Assembly (NCBI RefSeq): GCF_010894405.1
Contig: NZ_JAAIYA010000033.1
Span: 62,001 to 126,000 of the forward strand
Direction of reading: 5' to 3'
DNA length: 64,000 nucleotides
Origin: Pyxidicoccus caerfyrddinensis
GTDB taxonomy: Bacteria > Myxococcota > Myxococcia > Myxococcales > Myxococcaceae
Shown one piece after another: positions 33,307 to 42,859 of the stretch. The notes under the pieces were generated by a model, which worked only from the letters and a program-made list of their open reading frames with translations, was not told the DNA's origin and ran no database searches. Made by a program: the position numbers and the translations under genes. Position 1 is the first letter of the stretch. Each line of letters opens with the position of its first letter.

Positions 33307-36300
33307 TCAGATGATGGTGCCCGGGACCATGAACAGGACCTCCACCGCCTTCACTGTGCCCAGTCCGGTGAAGCTGGCCGAGTCCACCAGCAGCGTCCAC
33401 TCGCCCAACAGGCTCCGGTCGTAGAAGGAGTTGGTGGCCGGCGTGGAGCCGCCCGAGCCCGGCGCGACGCTGCACGTGTCGAGGAAGGCGGAGGAGGACT
33501 GGAAGGCCGTGTTGCAGGAGGCCTGGGCCACGTCACAGGACGGCGGAGCGGAGATGCAGGCGGTGAAGGGGATGTAGTGCAGCACCTGCCGCGTGCCTCC
33601 GGAGGTGTACCGGTCCTTCTCCATCAGCTCGAACTCGGCCACGTAGCCGCCGAGCTTGTAGGCATCCACCGTGTCGCGCACCAGCACCGCCGGCACCGAC
33701 GCCGTCGAGCCGGTGGTCGTCACCACGTTGATGCGCACGTTGCGCACGCGGTGGCCATTGCGCGCGGCCAGTTCCGGCCGGGTCGCCAGGTCATCGGCCG
33801 TCACCTGGAAGCGGGCGACCTTGAACGTCGTCGAGCCCGTAGCCACGTCTCCCAGCGACTTGATCTTCGCCAGCTCGTCCGCCGTCATCGCGTGGAAGCT
33901 GCTGCCCGGCAGGCGGCGGTAGTACTGCGTATTGCTCAGCCCGTAGTGCGTCGCCAGGTTGTCCAGGTCCACGAGCCGGGTCAGCATCGTCTGGTAGTTG
34001 AGCAGGTTGAAGTCGTAGTTGGCCCGGAAGGTCGCGGGGATGGCACTGTCACCGGTGCTCGGGTCGAACGGCAGGTACTGGTACTCCGCGATGCGGATGA
34101 GCTCCCAGTACCGGGACGTGAGCTGGTCCAGCGTGCGCAGCGCCGTCGCATACACCTGCTGCCCGATGAGGATCTGGTCGAACTGCCGCAGTTCCGTCCC
34201 GGCGCCGAAGGCGTAGATGTTCTGCAGCGCGTCCCGCGCCGCCACCGCGTTGCGCTGGCGCAGCAGGACCGTGTCCCGCTCCATCAGCGCGAGCTGGTAC
34301 TCCGCCTGGGCCTTGGTGAGCTGGGCCTGGAGGTCCATCAGGTCCAGGGCGATCTCCACCTGGGACTGGCTGAGGATCTCCTTCTTCACCTCGTCCGCCA
34401 GAATGCTGCGCGCCGGGGCCTTCTGGTTGCCGCCCACGACGTCCCAGAGCGCCGTGGCGCCGCTCGACAGCTTGTCCTTGAAGGGCTTGCTCTTGGCCGC
34501 GTCCGTGGCGCTGTCCTTCAGGGCGGTCCAGAGGCCGGACACGAACGAGTTGCTGGCGCTGGCGGGCGGACCGGAGCCCGCGACCGGCGTCGGGCTCGTC
34601 TCCGACTTGAAGGTCTTCTTCACGTCGGTCCACAACGCCTCCGCCGCCTTGCCGGCGAGCCCGGTCAGGGCCTGACCGCCATAGGCGGAGGCCACCGACT
34701 TCACCAGGTCCTCCAGGAAGTCTCCGAAGCCCTTGCCAGAGGTGTTGTAGTGATTCGTGATGCGGGTATCGGTCGCCTGGATGTTCTCCGTCAGCAGCGA
34801 GATGGCGGCCTTCCGGTTGTCCATGGACGTGAGCAGGGCGTTCATCGCCGCGTTGGCGACGGCGACGCGTTGATCCGCGACGCTCGCCTCCTGCGTCAGC
34901 GCGGTGACCTCGTCGTTCAGCTCGTTCGCGTGCGCCGCCATCCACGCGGAGAACTGCGTGCCATTGGAGAGCGTCAGCCAGTTCTGCACGGAGGTGTTCA
35001 GCACGCCATGGAGGGTGGTGAACTCCGCGCGAAGAGCCTCGTAGCGAAGGTGCGGGTTGAACGGAATGTCCTTGGTCAGCCCGTAGAAGTTGCGCTGGCC
35101 CTGGAGGTAGCTGAGCTTCGTCACGTCGTGGAACATGAGCGGGCACAGGGCCCCGTACAGGTACTTGTCCGGGAAGGACCTGTCGGCGGCGGGCGGCACG
35201 TCGCACTCGAGGTTCGCCTGAGCGAGGATGCCCCCCAATTCCATGATGTTCTGCGTGTAGTAGAACGAGGCCTTCTGCAGGTCGCCCCGCTTGAAGAGGG
35301 CGTTGGCCTGCGACTCGGACACGCGCCAGACGTGGGGCGCGAGCAACGCGCGCAGCATGTCCACGTCACGGCGGGCCACGCGCAGCATCTTCACCTTGGC
35401 CGGGACGGCCGTCGCACCGGCGGAGCCCGCGCTGGCCGTCTTGCCCACGTAGCAGCTCCGGGTCTCGGTGTGGGGGGTGCAGTAGTCGTCATAGAACTCG
35501 CAAGGGGTGCCTGGCGGAGCCTCCACCACCGTGACGGTGACCTCCCTGGAGATGCGCTTGCCCGCGAAGCCCTTCGCGCCCGCCGCGACATTCGGCGAGA
35601 CGAGCTCGGCGGCCAGCGACACGTAGCGCCCGTTGTAGGGACCCGAGACGGAGACCGAGTGGTACGTCTGCACCTGCTTCTTGCACAGCAGGTCGCCATA
35701 GAACGGGTTGTTGCGACAGGTGCTGTCTGCGCAGTCGGTGGCGCCGTTCCCGTCGTTGTCCACGCCGTCCGAGCACTGGGCCGCGGTGTTCTCGTTCACG
35801 CCGCACACCGTGCCGCTCAGCGGGCTGTTGACACACTGGTAGTCGGCGCAGTCCTTGTAGCCGTCCCCATCGTTGTCCACGCCGTCGCTGCACGTCGCAG
35901 CGTTGCTCTCCTGCAGGAAGGGGTAGTACGAGGCATCGCACAGCTTGACGTAGGGGTTGTCGTCACAGCCGGGGTCCGCGCAGTCCACCTTGCCGTCGCC
36001 GTCATTGTCGATGCCGTCGGTGCAGTTCTGCAGGGTGCGCTCCGCGCCGCACACGGTGACGAGCGGATTGACCTGGCACTCCCGGTCCGCGCAGTCCGTG
36101 TCGCCATCCAGGTCGTCGTCGTAGCCATTCGAGCAGGCCGCGTTGGTGGACTCCTCGATGCCGGTGGTGAGCGCCAGCGCGGGGCCCAGGTTACACACGG
36201 AGGTCCCGGAGCAGCCCGGGTCTTCACAGTCCCCCAGTCCATCCCCATCGTTGTCGATCAGGTCGGAGCACTTCTCCTCGCCGCCCTCGCCCTTGGACCC

Positions 36301-37773
36301 GCAGACGGTCGAGTAGTTCTGGCAGCCGTAGTCGTCACAGTCGTTGTAGGCGTCCCCGTCGTTGTCGAGGCCGTCGCCGCAGGCGGCCTCGGAGAACTCG
36401 CTGTCGGCGGTACGCCCCTTCTGGCAGATGCCGCGCGCGAGGCACTGGGTGTCCGCGCAGTCCACCTTCCCATCGCCATCGTTGTCCACGCCGTCACTGC
36501 ACGCGTCGGCGGAGGACTCCTTCGCCAGGGGAGACCAGGAGGCCTCGGGACACACCGTCACATGGGGGTTCTTGGAGCAGCCGTAGTCGTCACAGTCCGT
36601 GTAGCCGTTGTGGTCGTTGTCGATGCCGTCGGCGCACTGCGCGTTGTCCGCTTCCGTCAGCATGTCGCACAGGGCGATGGCGGGGTTCCACCGGCAGCGC
36701 AGGCTCTGGCAGTGCAGTTCATCGTCGTTGAAGCACTGCTCGGAGGTGACGGGAGAGGCCTTGTTCGGCTCGTTCACCAGGCCAGGGCCGATGGACGAGG
36801 CATAGCGGATGACGATGTCGCCCGAGGTGCCCGCGTCGCCGCCGTTGCCACCCTTCTGCGCCTCCCGATAGATGGTGTTCACGGTGCACGTGATGGTGGG
36901 ATTGGGACCGTTGTCGCCGGTGACGGTGACGGTGACGCTGTTCGTTGTCCCGCCATCGGTGTTGAGCAGGGCGGGATTGCCGGCCGTGCCGGGCTCGCCC
37001 TTCTCTCCCGCGGTGTGGGCCTTCACGCCCTTGAGGACGTTGGCGTAGAGGATGAAGCTGCCCGCGTTGCGACCATCCCGGCCTGACGGCGCGGGGACGT
37101 TGGAGTCGACCGAGTGCGGCGTCCCGGCATCCGAACGGGTGCCAGGGTCCGGGGTGGTGATCACCGGGAAGTCATGGGAGACGTAGTCCCCCGTGGCGAT
37201 GATGAGCGACGTTCCGCCCGTCTCCACCGGGGCCGCGAGCTCGACACGGGGCGCCACGATGACGATGGCGGAATAGAACTGCGGCGTCAGCAACTGGGGG
37301 TCGTAGAGGTTGGCGCAGACGTGCGAGCTGTTGCACGCGGCCTCGCTCACCGTCGCCGCGGTGACGACGGGCGTCTGGGTCGCGATGACGCCATCGTGGT
37401 TGGGCATCAGGACCTTGTTGCCCATGAGGAACACGGGGTAGTCCCGCGCATAGGACGTCAGCAGTCGCACCTTGGCGGCGACGGGGTACCTGCTCAGGCC
37501 GTTGCGCACGTCATCGAAGCGCGGAGAGGGCAGGATGCGCAGCAGCTCCTGCACGGTGGTGTCCATCGCCACGGGCGAGGGCGGCAGGCCGCGCAGCTCG
37601 CTGAAGTCCATGGGATTGGAGAAGGCCAGCGGCTGCCCCACCGCGGTGGTCTCCAGGTCGGACGACGCATCCTGCTCGGGAAGGCCCGTACAGCCCCAGG
37701 CACTCATGACCAGCGCACACGCCAGTCCCCAGACATGCCACGGACAGGCGCGGCGGCTTCGGAAGAACTCCAT
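33307..37773 (-). CDS. giant DNDGDG-repeat lipoprotein with helical domain and P-domain-like end
   Basis: 1,488 residues. Start 37773 (MEFFRSRRACPWHVWGLACA) has AAGGAG upstream and a lipobox ending SAWGC. A beta-rich region with repeated Gly-rich VTVTVTGDNGPN segments comes first, then eight Cys-paired calcium-type repeats (for example CSDGVDNDGDGKVDCADTQC) at about 340-680. Next is a long helical section (about 800-1250, e.g. LTALTQEASVADQ-like helices and AYGGQALTGLAGKAAEAL) that recalls the stalk of Tc-type insecticidal toxins, and a C-terminal domain with GEWTLLVDSASFTGLGTV that looks like a proprotein-convertase P-domain. It should sit on the cell surface as a calcium-stabilised adhesin or toxin-like protein. 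Transcription runs into the hairpin at 33257-33292. Confidence 0.8.
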   Translation of the reverse strand: MEFFRSRRACPWHVWGLACALVMSAWGCTGLPEQDASSDLETTAVGQPLAFSNPMDFSELRGLPPSPVAMDTTVQELLRILPSPRFDDVRNGLSRYPVAAKVRLLTSYARDYPVFLMGNKVLMPNHDGVIATQTPVVTAATVSEAACNSSHVCANLYDPQLLTPQFYSAIVIVAPRVELAAPVETGGTSLIIATGDYVSHDFPVITTPDPGTRSDAGTPHSVDSNVPAPSGRDGRNAGSFILYANVLKGVKAHTAGEKGEPGTAGNPALLNTDGGTTNSVTVTVTGDNGPNPTITCTVNTIYREAQKGGNGGDAGTSGDIVIRYASSIGPGLVNEPNKASPVTSEQCFNDDELHCQSLRCRWNPAIALCDMLTEADNAQCADGIDNDHNGYTDCDDYGCSKNPHVTVCPEASWSPLAKESSADACSDGVDNDGDGKVDCADTQCLARGICQKGRTADSEFSEAACGDGLDNDGDAYNDCDDYGCQNYSTVCGSKGEGGEEKCSDLIDNDGDGLGDCEDPGCSGTSVCNLGPALALTTGIEESTNAACSNGYDDDLDGDTDCADRECQVNPLVTVCGAERTLQNCTDGIDNDGDGKVDCADPGCDDNPYVKLCDASYYPFLQESNAATCSDGVDNDGDGYKDCADYQCVNSPLSGTVCGVNENTAAQCSDGVDNDGNGATDCADSTCRNNPFYGDLLCKKQVQTYHSVSVSGPYNGRYVSLAAELVSPNVAAGAKGFAGKRISREVTVTVVEAPPGTPCEFYDDYCTPHTETRSCYVGKTASAGSAGATAVPAKVKMLRVARRDVDMLRALLAPHVWRVSESQANALFKRGDLQKASFYYTQNIMELGGILAQANLECDVPPAADRSFPDKYLYGALCPLMFHDVTKLSYLQGQRNFYGLTKDIPFNPHLRYEALRAEFTTLHGVLNTSVQNWLTLSNGTQFSAWMAAHANELNDEVTALTQEASVADQRVAVANAAMNALLTSMDNRKAAISLLTENIQATDTRITNHYNTSGKGFGDFLEDLVKSVASAYGGQALTGLAGKAAEALWTDVKKTFKSETSPTPVAGSGPPASASNSFVSGLWTALKDSATDAAKSKPFKDKLSSGATALWDVVGGNQKAPARSILADEVKKEILSQSQVEIALDLMDLQAQLTKAQAEYQLALMERDTVLLRQRNAVAARDALQNIYAFGAGTELRQFDQILIGQQVYATALRTLDQLTSRYWELIRIAEYQYLPFDPSTGDSAIPATFRANYDFNLLNYQTMLTRLVDLDNLATHYGLSNTQYYRRLPGSSFHAMTADELAKIKSLGDVATGSTTFKVARFQVTADDLATRPELAARNGHRVRNVRINVVTTTGSTASVPAVLVRDTVDAYKLGGYVAEFELMEKDRYTSGGTRQVLHYIPFTACISAPPSCDVAQASCNTAFQSSSAFLDTCSVAPGSGGSTPATNSFYDRSLLGEWTLLVDSASFTGLGTVKAVEVLFMVPGTII

Positions 37774-37923
37774 GTTCGACTGCTCCTTGTTGCGGAGCAG
37801 AACGGCAATCGCCGGGATTCTTCGTTCCAGACGGTGGGACGGGGGGATGATCCACCGAGCCCTGCGGGGCGTGGCGTCGCTCGGCCATCCCGTGCTCGCC
37901 ACTACCGCCGCCGCGGAGCCCAG

Positions 37924-38032
37924 CTGGAGCCACTCGAGCGCGGCGAGGTGGGGTGAGCGCGCCAGGGCGAGCGCCCCTTCGTCGCCGAGCCCGTTGCGCG
38001 ACAGGTCGAGCTCTTCGAGGCTGCCTGCCATG
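37924..38032 (-). repeat. orphan LRR fragment duplicated from the gene near 50.6 kb
   Basis: This segment is essentially identical to 50600-50786 except that exactly 78 bases are missing. On the minus strand it encodes MAGSLEELDLSRNGLGDEGA, then LALARSPHLAALEWLQLG, i.e. two leucine-rich repeats. The missing 78 bases are one 26-residue repeat lost between two copies of CGAGCCCGTTG. It lies between the kelch gene and the DNDGDG lipoprotein gene and extends the frame of the latter upstream, but is not part of it. It may be a footprint of recombination between LRR loci. Confidence 0.75.
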
Positions 38033-38058
38033 GGCGCGTCCATTAGCGCCCGTCCACG

Positions 38059-41000
38059 TCAGTACAGCTCGGCCGTCGCGAGGTACGGGAGGGCGGTGCT
38101 GTTCTCGCCGCCCACCACGAGCACCCTGCCGTCATTCAGCAGCGTCGCCGTGTGCGCCCGGCGGGCCTGGATGAGCGTGCCGGTGGTGGACCACCTGGCG
38201 GTGACGTTCGTGTCGAGCGACGGGACATACACCTCGGCGCTGTTGAGCATGGTGGTGCCCATCCCTCCCGCCACGAGCACCCGGCCATCGGGCAATGCCG
38301 TCGCCGTGAAGCGCGCGCGGGCCTGCGCGAGCCCGCCCGTGGTGTCCACGCTGGGGACCCTGTCAAGCGGACTGAGCAGCTCGGCCGTGGCGAGGGAGGC
38401 GGCGGTGCCCGTCCCGCCCGCCACGAGCACCCTGCCGGTGTTCAGCCGCGTCGCGATGTGGAAGGAGCGGGCCTGCGCGAGCCTCAGCGCGGTCACGGTG
38501 GTCCACGTCCCCGTGGCCGCGTTGTATTGCTCGACTGTCGCGAGCGCCGAGGTGATGGCGGTGGTGCTCTGCCCGCCCACCACGATGACCTGCTCCTGCG
38601 TGCTGGGAAAGGACGCGGCGGGCAGCAGCGTCGCCGTGTGGCTGTAGCGGGCGGACGCCAGTGAGCCGGTGTTCGTCCACGCGCCCGTTGCCGGGTCATA
38701 CAGCTGGGCCGTGGCCAACGCCGCGGTGCCGCTGTAGCCACCCGCCACGAGCACCTTGCCGTTGGCGAGCCGCGTCGCACTGTGCCAGTACCGGACCTGC
38801 GCGAGCGAGCCCGTCGCGGTCCAGAGGCCCGTGGCCGGGTCATACACCTGCGCCGTGGCGAGGCCCGCCGTGGCATAGCCTCCCGCCACGAGCACCCGGC
38901 CGTCATTCAGCAGCGTCGCCGTATGGGCATAGCGGGCCTGGGTGAGCGCGCCCGTGGGAGCCCAGGTGCCGGTCGCCGGGTCATAGAGCTCCGCGCTCGC
39001 GAGGGCTCCTGCCGGCCCCTGCCCACCCACCACGAGCACCCGGCCGTCGTTCAGCCGCGTCGCCGTGTGGTAGCGGCGGGCCTGCGCGAGCGCGCCGGTG
39101 GGCTTCCAGGTCTCGACTGTCGGGTCATACTCCTGGATGCCGCGCAGGAGGCCGCTGGGGCCGAGCCCTCCCATCACGAGCACCCTGCCATTGGGGAGCA
39201 GCGCCGCCGTGTGCCAGGCCCGGCTCGTCGCGAGGGCAGCGGCGGTGTGCCAGGTGCCCGCGTCCGGCGCGAAGAGCTCGGCGCTGGAGATGAAGCCCGC
39301 GGGGACCTTGCCGCCCACCACGAGCACCTGTCCATCCGGCATCAGCGTCGCCGTGTGGCTGGAGCGGCCCCCCGTCAGCGAGGCCGCCGCGGTCCACGCG
39401 CCGGTGGCCGGGGCGTACAGCTGGGCTGAGACCAGGGCCGCGGTGGCGCCGTCTCCACCCACCACGAGCACCCGGCCGTCGTTCAGCAGCGTCGCCGTGT
39501 GGTTGGCGCGCGCCGTCAGCGAGCCGGTGTTGCTCCAGAGGCCCGTCGCCGGGTCATACAGCTGGGCGGTGGCCAGCGGCGCGGTGGCGCTCCGGCCTCC
39601 CGCGACGAGCACCTTGCCGTTGTTCAGCAGCGTCGCGCTGTGGCCGGAGCGCGCCGCCGCCAGTGCGCCCGTCGTCGTCCAGGTGCCGGTGGCCGGGTCG
39701 AAGACCTCGCACGTCGCCAGGGGCGCGCTGGCTCCCAGGCCGCCGGTGATGAGCACCCTTCCATCAGGCAACAGGGTTGCCGTGTGGAGGCGGCGCGGCT
39801 GCGCGAGCGAGCCCGTCGTCGTCCACGTCCCGGTGGCCGGGTCATGGAGCTCGGAGGTGGCAAGCGGGCCGCTGGCGTCCTTGCCGCCCGTGACGAGCAC
39901 CCTGCCGTCGCTCAGCCGCGTCGCCGTGTGACTGTCGCGGGCCTGGGCGAGCGGGCTGGTGGCGGACACGGTGCCCGTGGCGGGGTCCGCGAGCTCGGCA
40001 CTGGAGAGAGCGCCATCGGGGCCGAGCCCGCCGACGATGAGCACCTGGCCGTCGTCCAGCGGCGTCGCCGTGTGGAGCTGACGGGCCTCGGCCAGCGTCG
40101 GTACCGGAGCCCACATGCCCGTGGTCGGGTCGAACACCTCGGAGGTCGCGACCGAGCCGCTCGTGCTGCTGCCGCCCGCGAGGAGCACCCGGCCATCGAG
40201 CAGCGCCGTCGCCGTGGCGCCGCTGCGGGCCCGGGCGAGCGTGCCGGTGATGGAGCCACCGGTCGCCGGGTCATACACCTCGACGTCCCCGGGGGAGGTA
40301 CCACCGCTCGCGAGGAGCACCCTGCCATTGGGCAGCAGCGTCGCGGAGTGGAAGGCGCGCGCCTTCATCATCGAGGCCGCGGCGGCCCAGGTGCCCGTGG
40401 CCGGGTTGTACACCACCGCCGTGGCGAGGCTGACATTCGCACTGCTTCCACCTGTCACCAGCACCCGGCCATCCGGCAGGAGCGTCTGGCCGGCGTAGGC
40501 GCGAGCCTGGGAGAGCGCACCCGTCGCCGCCCAGGTGCCGGTCGCCGGATTGTAGAGCAGGCACGAGGAGTAGTTGGCCGTCGAGGAGCGCCCCGCGACG
40601 AGGAGCGCCTTGCCATTGAGCAGCAACGTCACCTGGTGACTGTAGCGGGTGTTCGGCATCGAGCCGGTGGCCGCCCAGGTGCCGGTGGCCGGGTCATAGA
40701 GTTCCGCGCTGGCGAGGATGTTCGAGCCCGTGACGCCGACGCCCATGCCTCCCACCACCAACACCCTGCCGTCGCTCAACAGCGTCGCCGTGTGGAAGTA
40801 GCGCGCCGTCGCGAGCGCGCCAGTGGAGGACCACGTCCCGGTGGCCGGGTCATACAGCTCCGCGCTGGCGAAGACGCCTTCGGCGCTCAGCTCCCGCCCA
40901 CCCATCACGAGCACCCGGCCGTCGGGAAGCAGCGTTGCCGCGTGGTCGAAGCGGGCCTGCGCGAGCGAGCCGGTGGGCGTCCAGGTGCCGGTCGCCGGGT

Positions 41001-41313
41001 CATACAGCTCCGCACTGGCGAGGGGGACGGGGGCGGAGGGAAATGGACCCTCGTAGCTGCTGACATGACCTCCCACCACGAGCACCCGGCCGTCAGGCAG
41101 CCGTGTCGCCGTGTGTCTCTCGCGAGCCGTGGACATCGAGGCCAGGGTGAGCGCCGATGGCGCGCCCTGCCCCCACGTGCCCGCGTGCTCCAGGTCGGGC
41201 CCGCAGGCGGTGAGCACCAGCAGGAGCGCGATGGCGAATTTCGTCGGGGATTGCAGTTTCGTGGAGCGGACGTGGAGCATCGGACTCGGGCTTTCGTGCA
41301 TGGAGGTCGTCAT
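38059..41313 (-). CDS. kelch-repeat lipoprotein with about 20 repeats
   Basis: 1,084 residues. A signal peptide with lipobox (FAIALLLVLTACG) is followed by about twenty kelch repeats of roughly 50 residues, each with the pattern HTATLLPDGRVLVVGG, then ASAELYDPATGTW and TGSLAQAR. These should fold into two or more large beta-propellers on the cell surface, likely for binding glycans or proteins. The repeats are very similar at the DNA level, so copy number may vary by recombination. The gene starts 10 bases after the stop of the upstream unrecognised gene (41323-42435), hence probably one transcript; no purine-rich ribosome site precedes this ATG, so coupling or an alternative start at 41280 (MLHVRSTKLQ) is likely. 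Confidence 0.88.
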   Translation of the reverse strand: MTTSMHESPSPMLHVRSTKLQSPTKFAIALLLVLTACGPDLEHAGTWGQGAPSALTLASMSTARERHTATRLPDGRVLVVGGHVSSYEGPFPSAPVPLASAELYDPATGTWTPTGSLAQARFDHAATLLPDGRVLVMGGRELSAEGVFASAELYDPATGTWSSTGALATARYFHTATLLSDGRVLVVGGMGVGVTGSNILASAELYDPATGTWAATGSMPNTRYSHQVTLLLNGKALLVAGRSSTANYSSCLLYNPATGTWAATGALSQARAYAGQTLLPDGRVLVTGGSSANVSLATAVVYNPATGTWAAAASMMKARAFHSATLLPNGRVLLASGGTSPGDVEVYDPATGGSITGTLARARSGATATALLDGRVLLAGGSSTSGSVATSEVFDPTTGMWAPVPTLAEARQLHTATPLDDGQVLIVGGLGPDGALSSAELADPATGTVSATSPLAQARDSHTATRLSDGRVLVTGGKDASGPLATSELHDPATGTWTTTGSLAQPRRLHTATLLPDGRVLITGGLGASAPLATCEVFDPATGTWTTTGALAAARSGHSATLLNNGKVLVAGGRSATAPLATAQLYDPATGLWSNTGSLTARANHTATLLNDGRVLVVGGDGATAALVSAQLYAPATGAWTAAASLTGGRSSHTATLMPDGQVLVVGGKVPAGFISSAELFAPDAGTWHTAAALATSRAWHTAALLPNGRVLVMGGLGPSGLLRGIQEYDPTVETWKPTGALAQARRYHTATRLNDGRVLVVGGQGPAGALASAELYDPATGTWAPTGALTQARYAHTATLLNDGRVLVAGGYATAGLATAQVYDPATGLWTATGSLAQVRYWHSATRLANGKVLVAGGYSGTAALATAQLYDPATGAWTNTGSLASARYSHTATLLPAASFPSTQEQVIVVGGQSTTAITSALATVEQYNAATGTWTTVTALRLAQARSFHIATRLNTGRVLVAGGTGTAASLATAELLSPLDRVPSVDTTGGLAQARARFTATALPDGRVLVAGGMGTTMLNSAEVYVPSLDTNVTARWSTTGTLIQARRAHTATLLNDGRVLVVGGENSTALPYLATAELY

Positions 41314-41322
41314 GTCGGAGGG

Positions 41323-42435
41323 CTAGCGCTCGGTGATGGGCGCGCCAGGGTGGGCCTCGTTGTAGAGCGCCACCCACGTCGCCAGCTTGAAGTGCGAGGC
41401 GTCATCGCCGAAGGGCACGGAGGCGCCGTCGGCGTTCGTGGCGGGCGTGCCCCAGGGCGCGGGCGCATCCGGCGTGGCCGAGTAGGCCCAGCGGATGAGG
41501 CTCACCAGGTCCGTGGGGCTCATTTCGTTCCAGCGCACGGCGAAGCCCACCATGGCGCCAAAGTTGCCATTGCGGACGTCTCCTGGATTGGTGTCGGCGT
41601 CTCCCAGGGAGCCGTGGGCGTTCTGGATGCCCCAGGGGCCGCCCAGGCCCTGGGCAAGCTCCACGAAGGCGCTGAAGTGGTGCGACACGTTGCTGGTCTT
41701 CGTATAGAGGCTGTCGAGGACGGCGGGGTTGTAGCCCTGGTCGGCGTTCATCAGCTTCCCGCACAGCTTGTAGTGCGTCTCCTCGAGCGAGGAGCCGGCG
41801 ATGTGGCCGTGGCGTCCGGCGAAGTTCTCGAAACTGACCGCGCCCGGCGGCTCGCTGGCGAAGGCGAACGTGACGAGATGGCGGAACAGGCGCGGGTCGT
41901 CTCCGGAGATGCGCGCCGCCTCGTCCAGGACGGAGAACATGTAGTCCGCGGACGTAATCGTCCCCGCGGCGAGCTGCTCCAGCTTGCCGACCGAGAACTC
42001 GTACATCAGCAACTCGTTCCCCGACAGGCCGCGGATGTCGGCCAGCTGGGCCTCGGTGATGGGCTCCAGGCCGTTCTGCGCCCGCACGTCGGACAGCCTC
42101 GAGATGAGCGCCTCGACGTCGGGAGTGGCGGTGATGTTCGGGTCGTAGAAGACGGGGGTGGTGTCCGTGGAGCGGGGCGCCTGCTCGAGCCCGCCGGGCT
42201 TCTCGGCGCCCTGCGGCTTGCGGGGGCGCGTGAGGCCCGGGGGCGGCTGGACGTCCGCGGGCTGCACCACCACCTTCGGCGCGGGAACGGACGGCGTGAA
42301 GGAGTCCGTGAAGCGCGACGGCGGCCCGCCCCGCGGCCCTGGATTGACGGCACCCGGACTGGCAACCGTGGAAGGGGTCTGCAACGGGGTGGACTGCACC
42401 GGAACGACACCAGGCTTGAATCCGCGAATCATCAT
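41323..42435 (-). CDS. hypothetical protein, 370 residues
   Basis: Start 42435 is supported by AGGAGG seven bases upstream. The first 90 residues are Pro/Thr/Ser-rich and probably disordered (TPLQTPSTVASPGAVNPGPR). From about 95 a compact, mainly helical domain follows, with ALISRLSDVRAQNGLEPITE, then FENFAGRHGHIAGSSLEETH and HHFSAFVELAQGLGGPWGIQ. No signal peptide or membrane segment is seen. The disordered start and the adjacent small protein of similar composition suggest a secreted effector-like or structural pair. Family not recognised. It lies upstream of the kelch lipoprotein gene in the same direction. Confidence 0.65.
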   Translation of the reverse strand: MMIRGFKPGVVPVQSTPLQTPSTVASPGAVNPGPRGGPPSRFTDSFTPSVPAPKVVVQPADVQPPPGLTRPRKPQGAEKPGGLEQAPRSTDTTPVFYDPNITATPDVEALISRLSDVRAQNGLEPITEAQLADIRGLSGNELLMYEFSVGKLEQLAAGTITSADYMFSVLDEAARISGDDPRLFRHLVTFAFASEPPGAVSFENFAGRHGHIAGSSLEETHYKLCGKLMNADQGYNPAVLDSLYTKTSNVSHHFSAFVELAQGLGGPWGIQNAHGSLGDADTNPGDVRNGNFGAMVGFAVRWNEMSPTDLVSLIRWAYSATPDAPAPWGTPATNADGASVPFGDDASHFKLATWVALYNEAHPGAPITER

Positions 42436-42555
42436 GTCTCTGCCTCCTGAAGGGATGACAAAGGCAGGCGAAATGACGTCGCACTGAATCGACTTTTCGG
42501 GCCGGGAGTCGTTAACCTGTCTCGGCCGTTGATGTGTCACGAGGGGGAAGCCGCC

Positions 42556-42858
42556 ATGTCGAATCGGATTTCGCAGCAGAGCAGCCCGTTCCAACCCACG
42601 ACGCTCAAGGGGCCTGATGCCCCCACCGCGCCCCAGACGGCCCTGAGCCCGGCGCGGCCGGAGCCCAAGCCTCCCCCGCCCACCGTCGACGAGTTCGTCC
42701 AGGACGTGGCCCGCAACTTCGAGCGGATTCTGGGCCAGGTGGGGGCGCTGGCCTCGGGAGTCGTCGACCCGCATGTCAAGGGTACCGACAAGGAGCCGCC
42801 CGCCGGCGGCCTCATCAACGGCGACGGGAAGCCCGAAGCGCCCGTCAGGCACTCGTAG
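42556..42858 (+). CDS. small Pro-rich hypothetical protein
   Basis: 100 residues from ATG 42556 with a GAGGGGGAAG site upstream. The N-terminal 45 residues are disordered and Pro/Gln/Ser-rich (SQQSSPFQPTTLKGPDAP); a helix follows (TVDEFVQDVARNFERILGQV), and the tail is Gly/Pro-rich. Its composition mirrors the N-terminus of the divergent 41323-42435 gene, 120 bases away, so the two may share a promoter region and a job. Its stop lies 1 base before the end of the convergent kinase gene. Not recognised. Confidence 0.6.
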   Translation: MSNRISQQSSPFQPTTLKGPDAPTAPQTALSPARPEPKPPPPTVDEFVQDVARNFERILGQVGALASGVVDPHVKGTDKEPPAGGLINGDGKPEAPVRHS

Positions 42859-42859
42859 G

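Noticed and set aside
33280-37086. Plus-strand open frame of about 1,270 codons opposite the DNDGDG lipoprotein
   Set aside because: Low-complexity antisense frame with no domain; the minus-strand protein has Cys-repeat periodicity and a lipobox.
37774-38043. N-terminal extension of the DNDGDG lipoprotein to 38043
   Set aside because: The extension encodes duplicated LRR text and intergenic sequence, while ATG 37773 has a ribosome site followed directly by a lipoprotein signal.
39499-42450. Long plus-strand frame opposite the kelch and 41323 genes
   Set aside because: Shadow frame created by the kelch repeat periodicity; Arg/Gly-rich and without start signals.
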